Of a stretch of 64,000 nt of DNA, positions 8,338 to 17,167 are shown one piece after another. The translations under genes were made by a program, and so were the position numbers. Positions within the stretch are counted from its first letter, which is position 1. Each line of letters starts with the position of its first letter. The stretch spans positions 87,251 through 151,250 of the forward strand of contig JAOAQZ010000010.1 in NCBI GenBank assembly GCA_025210795.1. Direction: 5' to 3'. The notes below the pieces were generated by a model that was not told where the DNA came from, made no database searches, and saw only the letters and a program-made list of their open reading frames with translations. This DNA is from Cohaesibacter sp. GTDB taxonomy: Bacteria > Pseudomonadota > Alphaproteobacteria > Rhizobiales > Cohaesibacteraceae.

Positions 8338-9528
8338 ATGCTTTCCAATGCGCATCTTTCCACCCTTGTCGAGTTCCGCCACCAATTGCATCGCCAGCCC
8401 GAGCTGTCGGGGGAAGAAAAGGAAACGGCGGAAAAAGTGCTGATGATGCTGGGCACATTGGCACCGGACGAGTTGGTCACAGGGCTTGGTCCGTGGACAG
8501 AAGCAGATGGACGCCATATGGGCGGCACCGGCATTGCCGCTGTCTTTGATAGCGGCGAGGAAGGGCCGACCCTTTTGTTCCGCTGCGAGCTTGATGCCCT
8601 GCCCATTGAAGAGCTGAGTGATCTTGATTACCGATCCGAGATTGAGACAAAAGCCCATCTTTGCGGTCATGATGGCCATATGGCGACACTCACCGGCCTT
8701 GGCATGATGCTGGCTGAACGCCGTCCCGCAAAGGGGCGGGTGATCTTGCTCTATCAACCGGCAGAAGAGACGGGCAAAGGCGCAAAAGCAGTTCTGGATG
8801 ATCCGCGCTTTGCGCCCTTCATCCCCGATTACGCCTTTGCGCTTCACAATCTGCCTGGTGTGAAAATGGGAGAAGTGCTGCTCAAGTCGGGCAATATGTG
8901 CTGCGCCTCGCGGGGTATGCGTATCCGCTTTGAGGGCAAAACCTCCCATGCGTCCATGCCGCAAGATGGCCTCTCACCCGATGATGCCATTTGCTCCGTG
9001 ATTGCGGGGCTCAAAAGCTTCTCCAATGGCCTTAATGAAGGGCAGGAGCTGGATGATGCCTATAAGCTGGTCACCATTACCCATTGCTGGATGGGAGAGC
9101 CTGCCTTCGGGGTCTCTCCTGCTAGCGGAGAGGTCTGGGCGACCTTGCGCACAGTGACCGATGCTGCCATGGGCGATCTGGTGGCGCGGGCTGAAATTCT
9201 GGCCCGTCAGCAGGCCGAGCTTTATGGCCTGTCTCTCAGCATAGAGACAGATGATGTGTTCCTAGCCTGCACCAACCATGAAGAGACCGCCAAAATGGTG
9301 GCCTCTGCCGTGGTCGCAGAGGCGGTTCCCTTGCATGAACAACCCGATCCGATGCGTTTTTCCGAAGATTTTGGCCTCTTTGGTCATCATTGCCCCTCTA
9401 CCCTCTTTCTTTTGGGATCAGGGGAGAGCCAGCCGCAATTGCACAATCCCGACTTTGATTTCCCCGACCAGCTGATCGGGACGGGTGCCCGTATTTTTGA
9501 GCGGATTGTGCGCGAAAAACTCGGCTAG
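8338..9528 (+). CDS. M20 family amidohydrolase (hippurate hydrolase type)
   Basis: 396 residues of the M20D/amidohydrolase family, which cleave N-acyl amino acids or similar amides with a two-metal site. Metal ligands visible: Cys109 and His111 in LCGHDGHMA, Glu143-Glu144 in QPAEETGKGA, His170 in ALHNLPG, and a late His in LHNPDFDFPD. The dimerisation lid domain lies about residues 180-290. SD GGAG precedes the ATG at 8338. It is divergent from sppA with a gap of about 220 bases. Substrate cannot be read from sequence. Confidence 0.85.
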   Translation: MLSNAHLSTLVEFRHQLHRQPELSGEEKETAEKVLMMLGTLAPDELVTGLGPWTEADGRHMGGTGIAAVFDSGEEGPTLLFRCELDALPIEELSDLDYRSEIETKAHLCGHDGHMATLTGLGMMLAERRPAKGRVILLYQPAEETGKGAKAVLDDPRFAPFIPDYAFALHNLPGVKMGEVLLKSGNMCCASRGMRIRFEGKTSHASMPQDGLSPDDAICSVIAGLKSFSNGLNEGQELDDAYKLVTITHCWMGEPAFGVSPASGEVWATLRTVTDAAMGDLVARAEILARQQAELYGLSLSIETDDVFLACTNHEETAKMVASAVVAEAVPLHEQPDPMRFSEDFGLFGHHCPSTLFLLGSGESQPQLHNPDFDFPDQLIGTGARIFERIVREKLG

Positions 9529-9565
9529 CAGAGAATTGGGGCAAGGCCATCCTCTAGCACAGATC

Positions 9566-9609
9566 ACTTAGCCCAAATAACTTAGCCCAAAGCCCAAATA
9601 ACTTAGCCC
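9566..9609. repeat. Short tandem repeat overlapping the trmN6-like stop codon
   Basis: Three imperfect copies of ACTTAGCCCAAATA: 9566-9579, 9580-9600 (with an extra AGCCCAA) and 9601-9609. The TTA at 9603-9605 is the reverse complement of the gene's TAA stop; the previous copy keeps a TTA exactly 21 bases on, in frame. It looks like local slippage duplication of the gene's 3' end. Confidence 0.7.
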
Positions 9610-10469
9610 AGATCAATCGCCTCGCCATGGCGGTGAATGGCATCAATGCGGGCGGAGGGCTTGTCGCTTTCCGCTTCCAAAAGGGCAAGGGGCGGCAGCA
9701 GCCTGAAAGGGGCTTTGGATTGCTTTTTGCCTTGGACCACCACCCGGTGTGCAGGCTCGCCGTCACGCGCCGAAAAGGGCTGAACAGTAATATTGCCAAA
9801 GCGCCCTTCCATCAGGCGCAAAAGCTCCGGCAATTCATCGGCCCGCTGCACCACACTAAAGGTGCCGCCTTTGCGCAAAATGGATACCGCCGTGCGGAAC
9901 CAAGGCTCCATGCCCTTATCGGTTAGCATATGGGCAAGGGCGCGGGACTGGTTGGGAGAGGACTGGAATTTCTCCGGCCGGTAATAGGGCGGATTGGCAA
10001 TCACATGATCGGCCATATTCTCATAAAGTCCGGCCTTCATCCGTGCCTCACCCCGCAAAGCCACATCACAGCACAGAACCGATGCAGCCGATAGAAAGGC
10101 GCGGCTATCAGGGCGGCAGACATTGGCAAGTGCTATCGCGGCAACCTGTTTATCAATTTCGGCAGCAAGAAGAGAAATCCCCTCAACGCGCGCGGCAACA
10201 CAAAGGCCGGCGGCCCCAACGCCTGAGCCCAGATCTACCACCAATTGCCCCTTTTTGGCAGGCACGCAGGCGGCCAGCAAAACGGCATCGGTCCCCGAGC
10301 GATGATGGCCTTTACGCGGCTGATAAAGCGAAATTTTGCCGCCCAGAAACTGATCTTCAGACAGGGCAAGCTCGTGGGGAAAGTCTTCGCTTTTGGCAAG
10401 AAAAGCAGCATCTGGCGGGCCTTTGGTCCAGATGGAGGGAAGGGAGCTATCTGTCATGGGAGCCGTCAT
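9603..10469 (-). CDS. TrmN6-like class I SAM-dependent methyltransferase
   Basis: 288 residues. The N-terminal part has FLGGKISLYQPRKGHHRSGTDAVLLAA, motif I is VVDLGSGVGAAG (about 77-88), and the adenine-N6 motif NPPY sits at 159-162. This combination marks the COG4123 / TrmN6 family, which methylates N6 of A37 in tRNA1(Val). The ATG at 10469 has only a weak SD; the ATG at 10457 is equally possible. The C-terminal end lies inside a short tandem repeat. It is 67 bases downstream of the DUF2007 gene on the same strand and is likely co-transcribed with it. Confidence 0.8.
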   Translation of the reverse strand: MTAPMTDSSLPSIWTKGPPDAAFLAKSEDFPHELALSEDQFLGGKISLYQPRKGHHRSGTDAVLLAACVPAKKGQLVVDLGSGVGAAGLCVAARVEGISLLAAEIDKQVAAIALANVCRPDSRAFLSAASVLCCDVALRGEARMKAGLYENMADHVIANPPYYRPEKFQSSPNQSRALAHMLTDKGMEPWFRTAVSILRKGGTFSVVQRADELPELLRLMEGRFGNITVQPFSARDGEPAHRVVVQGKKQSKAPFRLLPPLALLEAESDKPSARIDAIHRHGEAIDLG

Positions 10470-10535
10470 ATCGCTGTGTCTTGCTAGGCGCTGTGCCGAG
10501 CTGGGGAGAGGGGAGAGGGGAGTGTCTTGACGATA

Positions 10536-10772
10536 TCAGCGCTTGCGCGCCCGGTCGCTGGTCTCATGGCCCAGTCCGGCATCATCCAGCAGGCGGCGCG
10601 CGCGATCTTCATGGTCCGGATCAACCAGAATGCGGCGCGGCAAAATCCCCAAAGATCCCTCAAGCGTGCTCATATTCAAATCCAGCGATTGGAACGGAAT
10701 AGCCGAATCGCGAAGCAAGGCTTCAACATAGGACAAGGTGACCGCATTGTTGGTTTTGATCAGCTCTATCAC
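10536..10772 (-). CDS. DUF2007 domain protein
   Basis: A 78-residue protein, nearly all one DUF2007 ('putative signal transducing protein') domain: MIELIKTNNAVTLSYVEALLRDSAIPF followed by ILPRRILVDPDHEDRARRLLDDAG. The fold is PII/ACT-like by family knowledge, and the function is unproven. The start is GTG at 10772 with a textbook AGGAG seven bases upstream. It is followed by the TrmN6-like gene, an arrangement I recall from other Hyphomicrobiales. Confidence 0.8.
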   Translation of the reverse strand: MIELIKTNNAVTLSYVEALLRDSAIPFQSLDLNMSTLEGSLGILPRRILVDPDHEDRARRLLDDAGLGHETSDRARKR

Positions 10773-10840
10773 GAAACGCTCCTGTGGATGTAAGCAAAAG
10801 GCGCAGCTAAGGCATTATTGCGGCCAGTCCTTCTTACCTA

Positions 10841-11104
10841 GGGTCAGGACACATTAATTTTGTGCATTCTGCGAGGGCAGTTTTGCGTTCTCACAAGGAG
10901 GAAAATCGCGACAATGTGGTGCATTTTCAAGATTTTACGACGTAGTGAGAACGCAAAACTGCCTCGCCCTTCGGGTTTATCTGGAAGCATCCATCTATCG
11001 AGCCAATGACTTCAGAAAGGGAACCACCCTTCCTTTGTCATTGGTTCTTCTATCTGAATTCTTCCAGATAAACAGAATGAGACCAAATTAATGAGTCCAG
11101 ACCC
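10841..11104. mobile_element. MITE-like non-autonomous element with nested hairpins
   Basis: 264 bases bounded by imperfect terminal inverted repeats: left GGGTCAGGACACATTAATTT, right end read inward GGGTCTGGACTCATTAATTT (18 of 20 identical). TA dinucleotides flank both ends, consistent with a TA target duplication. Inside are an inverted repeat of about 23 bp with one bulge (10871-10894 and 10945-10967, core GCAGTTTTGCGTTCTCAC) and a second nested hairpin (TTTATCTGGAAG at 10976-10987 with CTTCCAGATAAA at 11061-11072; GAGCCAATGAC at 11000-11010 with GTCATTGGTTC at 11037-11047). There is no ORF. It resembles a miniature element mobilised by an IS5/IS427- or IS630-type transposase; the parent family is inferred. 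Confidence 0.65.
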
Positions 11105-11293
11105 TAATGCCTCTTTGAAGTGAAATCCAGAACTTATAGGCTATAGCCTTTACGCAGCGTCTTGCACTCCCGCTTTGCTGCTCTTATCTTCTGGACAGGA
11201 TCTAGCCTCCTAAATCCTGCCCGCCTGCCTCAAAACCCATTGCAAGCAGTGGCAGCCCATCCTTTAAAGCCCTACGGAGCCTTAGCCTCTCTT

Positions 11294-12181
11294 ATGTCCA
11301 ATATGTCTGCTTCCCTTGATGCCTCTTCTCTTTTCGCCTGCAAGACCCGCACCTTGGTACGCCTGTCGGGCAGCGAAGTAGAAAGCCTGCTCCAGCGCCT
11401 GATCACCACCAATCTCGATCAGATCCGCGAAGGTCAGGCAGGCTATGGCGCACTTCTCAGCCCGCAAGGAAAAGTGCTGTTTGATTTTCTGGTGTTGCGA
11501 GAGAAAAAGGGTGAAGGAGCTGGCTTCCTCTTTGATCTGGAAGCAGATATGGCGGCAGACTTTATCAAGAAAATGACCCTCTATCGCCTGCGATCCGATG
11601 TGGTAATCGAAGAACTGGACTGGGATATTGCCCTGTCGTTCGATGAGGGTAAGGGCGGTATTGCCGATCCGCGATCTCCTCTTCTGGGCTGGCGTCATTA
11701 TGGGCCGGATCTTGCAAATGATGCGCAGGACAGTGACGAAGGCAGCGACAAGCTTTTTGCCGCCCATTGGCAGGCCTGCGTGCCGCATGGGAGCCGCGAA
11801 GAAGGAAGCGGCGACTTCCTCTTTGGCGATGTTTTCCCCCACGATATCAATATGGATCATCTTGGTGGCATTGATTATCACAAGGGCTGCTATGTGGGCC
11901 AAGAGGTGGTCTCGCGCATGCATCACAGGGGAACGGCTCGCCGCCGCCTTGTCAAAATATCAGCCGAGAAACCCCTTGAAAGCCATGCCCCATTGATGGC
12001 AGGGGGCAAGACTATCGGTAATCTGGGACGGGCCCAAGGCGGCAAGGCGCTGGCTCTTGTCCGGCTCGATCGCCTCGCAGTAGCCCGAAAAGACGGCGTG
12101 CCTGTGGGGCTGGAAGAGGGGGGGGAAGTCTCTATCGAACTCCCCGCTTATGCGGATTTTGCAGAACAGTTTGAGCTGTAA
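11294..12181 (+). CDS. ygfZ: YgfZ/GcvT-type folate-binding Fe-S cluster assembly protein
   Basis: 295 residues of the YgfZ (IbaF/CAF17) family, a tetrahydrofolate-binding relative of GcvT that helps maintain Fe-S enzymes. The family motif K-G-C-Y-x-G-Q-E is present at 197-204 (HKGCYVGQEVVSR), and the N-terminal half has the GcvT-like FFQRL region as LLQRLITTNL plus GYGALLSPQGKVLFDFLV. The start is uncertain: the ATG at 11294 has GGAG 13 bases upstream, and the ATG at 11303 is also possible. The frame remains open back to 11162, but that part reads like non-coding sequence next to the MITE. The gene stands alone. Confidence 0.85.
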   Translation: MSNMSASLDASSLFACKTRTLVRLSGSEVESLLQRLITTNLDQIREGQAGYGALLSPQGKVLFDFLVLREKKGEGAGFLFDLEADMAADFIKKMTLYRLRSDVVIEELDWDIALSFDEGKGGIADPRSPLLGWRHYGPDLANDAQDSDEGSDKLFAAHWQACVPHGSREEGSGDFLFGDVFPHDINMDHLGGIDYHKGCYVGQEVVSRMHHRGTARRRLVKISAEKPLESHAPLMAGGKTIGNLGRAQGGKALALVRLDRLAVARKDGVPVGLEEGGEVSIELPAYADFAEQFEL

Positions 12182-12383
12182 AGAAAGTGCCCTTGAAAAA
12201 GAGGGGCGTACCTTGATGGCAAACCCTCGCCAGCATTAAGATTTAGTGAGTGAGTGATTACTCTAAGCCTAGGGAATTTATAGGCTTTTGGGGCAGATTT
12301 CGGCCAAAAAACCTCTCAAAACCTAAAATCTTTAGGATTTGGTAAGCATATTTCCATTAAGACCATCCCAGGGGGACGGTACT

Positions 12384-12938
12384 ATGGAATTGGATACAGA
12401 ATCTTTACGAAATTTAGTGGGGCAAATTGCCGACTTTGCACAGCAGCGGATCAATGACGGGGATATCAGTGGTCCGCGCTATGGCGCATTGGTGAAAATG
12501 GTTTGGTGCGGCACATCTGGTGAGCCTTGTCATGCATCTTGCCAATCTCTGGCAGAGGCCATTGAGCAATTGCGTGAGCTGGACTCTTGCTCCGAGCTTG
12601 ATGGCTTCTATATTTCGCTGACCGCAAAAATGCTGGAACATTTCCCGGCAAGGGAAGACACGCTTGATGACTTTGCAGCCTTGCGTGAAATGTCAGCACA
12701 AATCGGCAAAGTGATACCGCTTGAAGATATTGTCCTACCCGGTGAGCAGGGCGCGGCGACCGAACTGGCGCAAGACCAAGACAGTGAGGTAAGTGCTGAG
12801 GTCAAGCTTGACATACAAGCTGAGGACGAGAGCGAAGCGGCTGAATTTATCCTTGATGAAGACAGCTTCCTTGCAGATCTTCTGAGTGCTGATCCGATGG
12901 CAGAAGAGCTGGAAGCGGACAAAGCACAGGTTGCCTGA
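12384..12938 (+). CDS. Acidic hypothetical protein
   Basis: 184 residues. The N-terminal two thirds (MELDTESLRNLVGQIADFAQQRINDG to about 130) are helical and carry three cysteines in WCGTSGEPCHASC (about 41-53), which might bind a metal. The C-terminal third is very acidic, rich in Glu, Asp and Ala (from about 135). No signal peptide or membrane segment. The ATG at 12384 follows GGGGGA by several bases. A clear terminator follows, so it forms a single-gene unit. I do not recognise the family. Confidence 0.6.
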   Translation: MELDTESLRNLVGQIADFAQQRINDGDISGPRYGALVKMVWCGTSGEPCHASCQSLAEAIEQLRELDSCSELDGFYISLTAKMLEHFPAREDTLDDFAALREMSAQIGKVIPLEDIVLPGEQGAATELAQDQDSEVSAEVKLDIQAEDESEAAEFILDEDSFLADLLSADPMAEELEADKAQVA

Positions 12939-12964
12939 TATATAGTTTGGCATGATCCAATCAC

Positions 12965-12996
12965 AAAAGCCCGCATCCTTAAGGAGGCGGGCTTTT
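12965..12996 (+). terminator. Rho-independent terminator
   Basis: Stem AAAAGCCCGC / GCGGGCTTTT extended inward by TCC/GGA past one mismatch, loop TTAA. It closes the acidic-protein gene and may also serve the convergent moaB gene, since A- and T-runs flank both sides. Confidence 0.85.
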
Positions 12997-13051
12997 CTAT
13001 TTCGCGTTTTTCTGTTTAAAGAGTTTCGGGGTAGCAGCACTGGCGCTTAGT

Positions 13052-13612
13052 CTAGCCCTTGCCTTGCAATTTGCCGCGTTTGAGATGCTCATCAAGACGG
13101 GGCATCATTTCCACAAAATTGCAGGGCATATAACGATAGTCGAGCTGATTGACCAAAATCCCGTCCCATGCATCCTTGCAAGCGCCGGTCGAGCCGGGAA
13201 TGCAAAAGATATAAGTGGCATTGGCAACGCCGCCGGTCGCGCGGGACTGGATGGTAGAGGTGCCGATTTTCTCGTAAGACTGCATATGGAAAACGGTTGA
13301 GAAGCCATCCATGGTTTTTTCAAATAAGGGCGCCATGGCCTCTGGCGTTACATCCCGCCCGGTAAAGCCAGTGCCACCGGTTGAGATGATCACATCAATA
13401 CCGGCATCGGCAATCCATTTCTTGGCCTGCGCCTGAATGGCATCTACCTCATCCTTGACGATGGCCCGATCCGCCAGCACATGGCCCGCTTTTTCCAGCC
13501 GGTCCACAAGGGTCTGTCCCGAGCGATCTTCCGCAAGCGTGCGGGTATCCGAGACGGTCAGAATGGCAATTTTCATCGGGATGAAGGGACGGCTTTCATC
13601 AATACCAGCCAT
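13052..13612 (-). CDS. moaB: Molybdenum cofactor biosynthesis protein B (MoaB/MogA family)
   Basis: 186 residues. The MPT-binding motifs are [16 protein letters not shown] and [12 protein letters not shown], with [13 protein letters not shown] near the N-terminus. The family binds molybdopterin; MogA-type members adenylylate it, while MoaB in some bacteria is not essential. The start at 13612 has an AAGGAAGAG SD; the frame extends to 13714 without a better start. No other moa/moe gene is in the window. Confidence 0.9.
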   Translation of the reverse strand: MAGIDESRPFIPMKIAILTVSDTRTLAEDRSGQTLVDRLEKAGHVLADRAIVKDEVDAIQAQAKKWIADAGIDVIISTGGTGFTGRDVTPEAMAPLFEKTMDGFSTVFHMQSYEKIGTSTIQSRATGGVANATYIFCIPGSTGACKDAWDGILVNQLDYRYMPCNFVEMMPRLDEHLKRGKLQGKG

Positions 13613-14481
13613 GAGGCTCTTCCTTATCGTCTTGCCAGACCTTTCTGGCGATGTGTCTATGATCTGCGCTCTGCCAGCCAATGGGGCCGGTCTTGGTTTG
13701 GCGCAGTTTGGCAAATAGCATGGGCAAAGAAATTGCGGGAAGTCAAACCGGATCTATTCAAAGAGTGTTTGCGGGCGGTACTCTGCTGCAAAAATTCCAA
13801 GGCAGGGGAAGGCTGGAAGGAAAGGCGAAAAAAAATCCGTCTTTCGGAGACTGGAAAACAAAAATCACAAAGACCAATACGCACTTTGCCAGCAAGTGCC
13901 TTTTGCTCGATCTAGCCGGGTGGGGTCACAGGGCCGGATCAGATTTTTATTTTTGAGCCCAGTTCCAAAAGACGGATTGGAAGTTAGCCTTAAAACTCTC
14001 ACTATCAGCGTAGTCATATGGTCCAGCCCGTTATCGCACCAAGCGCCTGACTGGAATGGCGCTGGGGGTGGCGAGGCCGGGCCGCATCTCCTGACTGTGC
14101 CGATGTCAAAGCTTTTAGAAGATGGTGCCTGAATACAACCTGAGGTCGGCATTCATTGTATATTCATCAAGGTGAATAGGTGAGGTGACGATAACCAAAG
14201 GTTGAGATTTTGACGTAAGAACTTGAAAAGAAGATGGATGGCATTCGCAAAGCCCTGAGGCAGGCATATCAGGCAGGCTTGTGGGCAAGAGATAAGCGCG
14301 TTGAGCTATAGACAGTGAGAAAGAAACGAGCACGCCCCCTCGCTGTTTGAAAAAATACAAAAGCCTATTTAATTTTGCGGTGGATTGGACTAGGGTCCGC
14401 GCAAGATCTTGGGAGCTATTTCAGATAAAGGAAGGCTCCTTTATCCAGCTCTTGATTAGTTTAACTGAAAAGCACAGTGGT
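13613..14481. other. Long intergenic region upstream of glyQ
   Basis: About 870 bases without a convincing gene; several short ORFs overlap each other and lack SD sites. An 11-bp inverted repeat (AATCCGTCTTT at 13834-13844 and AAAGACGGATT at 13968-13978) brackets about 120 bases, perhaps a relic of an inserted sequence. The glyQ promoter must lie here, but I cannot place it with confidence. Confidence 0.4.
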
Positions 14482-15429
14482 ATGACCGACATTCTTGCCC
14501 CCCATATGCAGCCTGAACGTTCGTTTCAGGGTATGATTTTGGCCTTGCAGCGCTATTGGGCCGACTATGGCTGCGCTGTTTTGCAGCCTTATGATATGGA
14601 AGTTGGGGCGGGTACATTCCATCCGGCAACCACCTTGCGCGCTTTGGGCCCCCGTCCGTGGCGGGCCGCTTATGTGCAGCCATCACGCCGCCCAACCGAT
14701 GGGCGCTATGGCGAGAATCCAAACCGCCTTCAGCATTATTATCAGTTTCAGGTGCTGCTCAAGCCCAGCCCCAAAGATTTGCAGGACCTTTATCTGGGTT
14801 CGCTCAAAGCCATCGGCATCGACAGCTCCATCCACGACATCCGCTTTGTGGAAGATGATTGGGAAAGCCCCACATTGGGCGCTTGGGGCCTTGGCTGGGA
14901 ATGCTGGTGCGATGGCATGGAAGTCTCGCAATTCACCTATTTCCAGCAGGTCGCAGGCATCGAATGCGCTCCGGTTGCGGGCGAGCTGACCTACGGTCTT
15001 GAGCGTCTGGCCATGTATGTGCAGGGCGTCGATAACGTCTATGACCTCAATTATAACGGCCGCGACGGGGATGAGCGCATCTCTTATGGCGATGTCTTCC
15101 TGCAAGCCGAGCAGGAATATTCGCGCCATAATTTTGAGTATGCCAACACCGAAATGCTGTTCGCCCATTTCAAGGATGCAGAGGCGGAATGCCGCGCCCT
15201 TCTAGAGCAGGGCAAAAAGGATCAGGACGAAGGCGGCGCCCACAAATGCGTCCTGCCAGCCTATGACCAATGCATCAAGGCCTCCCACGTCTTTAACCTG
15301 CTCGATGCCCGCGGCGTGATCTCGGTCACCGAACGCCAAAGCTATATCCTGCGGGTGCGAGAACTCTCCAAAGCCTGCGGCGAAGCCTTCCTGCAAACAG
15401 AAGCAGGCGGCCTTGGCTATAAGGGGTGA
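14482..15429 (+). CDS. glyQ: Glycyl-tRNA synthetase alpha subunit
   Basis: 315 residues. The sequence from [42 protein letters not shown] through [23 protein letters not shown] and [15 protein letters not shown] is the near-invariant core of bacterial GlyQ, the catalytic subunit that charges tRNA(Gly) with glycine in an alpha2beta2 enzyme. The ATG at 14482 has no clear SD; the frame is open upstream to 14347 but unlike GlyQ. The gene is followed by a strong terminator and two unknown genes. The partner gene glyS, usually next to glyQ, is not in this window. Confidence 0.95.
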   Translation: MTDILAPHMQPERSFQGMILALQRYWADYGCAVLQPYDMEVGAGTFHPATTLRALGPRPWRAAYVQPSRRPTDGRYGENPNRLQHYYQFQVLLKPSPKDLQDLYLGSLKAIGIDSSIHDIRFVEDDWESPTLGAWGLGWECWCDGMEVSQFTYFQQVAGIECAPVAGELTYGLERLAMYVQGVDNVYDLNYNGRDGDERISYGDVFLQAEQEYSRHNFEYANTEMLFAHFKDAEAECRALLEQGKKDQDEGGAHKCVLPAYDQCIKASHVFNLLDARGVISVTERQSYILRVRELSKACGEAFLQTEAGGLGYKG

Positions 15430-15459
15430 TCAGGGGTCCTGTAGAGCCTAATACTTCAA

Positions 15460-15495
15460 AAAAACCGGCCTTGCACTAAGCAAGAGCCGGTTTTT
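15460..15495 (+). terminator. Rho-independent terminator of glyQ
   Basis: Stem AAAAACCGGC and TTGC paired with GCAA and GCCGGTTTTT around a 5-base loop, followed by T5. It isolates glyQ from the following genes. Confidence 0.85.
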
Positions 15496-15624
15496 GCGTT
15501 TTGGGCTTGCCCTAACGGAGGGCAGAAAAGAATAAATGTGTGCAACTCATGCCACTGCGGCTTGGATGATTAGCCCAACTATGATTGTCTTGAAGAATTG
15601 TCAGCTTAAAGCAGGGGGAGCTTT

Positions 15625-16266
15625 ATGGATGCCGTCATCTCTTTTCTTAAGGCCATGGATTTTACAGACGGGTTTGGTCTTATAGCAACGATCGGTGCGG
15701 TAATCGGCCTTGTCTTCAAAGGCATGAAAGGCTGGGTGTCTTATCTTGATACCTATTATCGCGACATTCTGGCCTGCCCCGACCTTCGCGCAATCCGCCG
15801 CGACGAACTGATACAAAAGCCCGGTTTCCTCTCCTATCAAATCTCCCTGAGACGCCTGAACCTGATCCTGTCCAGAATTTATGGAAAATCCTTTAGCGCA
15901 GGGGCATTATGGATCAGCATCGTCATCGCTTTCTGCTACACAATCCTGTTCTTCACCGCCTCCTACTTTGTAGGTGGGCCGATTGATAATGTCATTTTTC
16001 CGTTGGGATCTGATCTTGAAGAGAAAATAATCATATTTCTGATAATTATATTATGCTTTTCTCTGTTTTTGTTTCTGGTGAAACTATGTTATGAAAATAT
16101 ATTCACCAAATCGATAAGATATTTTGAATTTAAAGGAGAAAAGAAGTCGATAGATATATCGTATGTTGTTCTTTTTTCTTTTTTATTGACTTCATTGGTT
16201 AAATTTTTTGTTGAAAATAGATATTATGAGAATATTTTTTACGGTTACACGCTTTTTTCTACGTAA
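15625..16266 (+). CDS. Multi-pass membrane protein, unknown (5' part of a possibly split gene)
   Basis: 213 residues with an excellent SD (GGGGGAG) before the ATG at 15625. Hydrophobic helices lie at about 12-30, 97-116, 139-158 and 179-195, with a basic cytoplasm-like loop between the first two. From about 16020 the DNA becomes strikingly AT-rich, and the codon choice changes to A/T-ending codons while the protein stays membrane-like. The frame stops at 16264-16266 just after the run TTTTTT. The next ORF takes over in another frame, overlapping this one and lacking its own start signals. I do not recognise the family. It may be the first half of a single protein of about 480 residues broken by a frameshift in a T-run. 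Confidence 0.6.
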   Translation: MDAVISFLKAMDFTDGFGLIATIGAVIGLVFKGMKGWVSYLDTYYRDILACPDLRAIRRDELIQKPGFLSYQISLRRLNLILSRIYGKSFSAGALWISIVIAFCYTILFFTASYFVGGPIDNVIFPLGSDLEEKIIIFLIIILCFSLFLFLVKLCYENIFTKSIRYFEFKGEKKSIDISYVVLFSFLLTSLVKFFVENRYYENIFYGYTLFST

Positions 16267-16271
16267 TTTTA

Positions 16272-17111
16272 TTGATAACAAATTATAATTATATTTTTGG
16301 TAAGAATATCTCAAATGTAAAATTTTATGATATATTAAAATTATTATTTATTATCATAATATTTTTGATGCTTACAGTAACGTCAATGGTGCTTTGGAAT
16401 ATTAATGTAAAAGGGCAAAATATTGACAGGTCTTTGATATTCTTATTGAAAGGGCTATCTCTATATCTGTTACTGCCGCTCATCAATGCCGTCTTTGACT
16501 GGGTGTCTTGGGGCATTACCAGAGCCTTGTTCAAGGCCTCTTCGCGCCTTTCAGGCCTTAAGGGTGTCATCTTGCAAGCGCTGACGATTATTCTTGATCT
16601 CGCAACCGCACTGCTCTTCCTTTATCTTCTTGCGCTTGCCATCCCGTTTTTGCTGGAAAGCATAAATTGGGGGGTAAAGCTTGCTGGCTCAAACGTCTAT
16701 TTCCCTTGGGAGAATTATCTCCATGCAGTGAAAAATGCGCCATTTTCTGATGGGCTTCTGGTCACCAGTATGCTTTTGACCACCCTTATTCCGTCTGTCC
16801 TGCATGTGGCATTTGGCATCTTTGGAATTGTGCAAGCCATCAGCCCCGCCAGTCGCAAGGCCGCTCGGCTGATCCCAACTGATAAGGCAGAAGTTATGTC
16901 TGCTGCCAAGGTCACACAGGTTGTTCATGTGCTGATCTGGAGCAATATCTGGCGGGTGGTATCTGTGTTGGTGGTGAGCGCTGGCCTGTGGGGGCTATGG
17001 CTGCTTGTGGGAAGTTATTTCTCGCCCTTCCTGACTTACCTTCTGGATACAGCGCTGTGCAGCTCCTCCATGTTTGAGCATGGGCGCTGTTCCATGATGT
17101 TGGTTGAATAG
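16272..17111 (+). CDS. Multi-pass membrane protein, unknown (3' part of a possibly split gene)
   Basis: 279 residues if started at the TTG at 16272; the frame is open from 16230, overlapping the previous ORF. There is no SD and no ATG before 16368, which argues against an independent gene. Five or more hydrophobic segments: about 22-43, 60-75, 95-120, 155-190 and 215-245. The first ~55 codons lie in the AT-rich patch, after which base composition returns to that of the neighbours at about 16480. The end runs close to the convergent ChaN-like gene (56-base gap). Family unknown. Confidence 0.5.
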   Translation: MITNYNYIFGKNISNVKFYDILKLLFIIIIFLMLTVTSMVLWNINVKGQNIDRSLIFLLKGLSLYLLLPLINAVFDWVSWGITRALFKASSRLSGLKGVILQALTIILDLATALLFLYLLALAIPFLLESINWGVKLAGSNVYFPWENYLHAVKNAPFSDGLLVTSMLLTTLIPSVLHVAFGIFGIVQAISPASRKAARLIPTDKAEVMSAAKVTQVVHVLIWSNIWRVVSVLVVSAGLWGLWLLVGSYFSPFLTYLLDTALCSSSMFEHGRCSMMLVE

Positions 17112-17167
17112 CCACAAGAATGCGGCTGGGCCTTGCCTGATAATCTGGTGAAGGTGGCAGAGCAGAG

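Noticed and set aside
14115..14360. 81-aa minus-strand ORF upstream of glyQ
   Set aside because: No SD and no recognisable sequence; it lies in a gene-free leader region.
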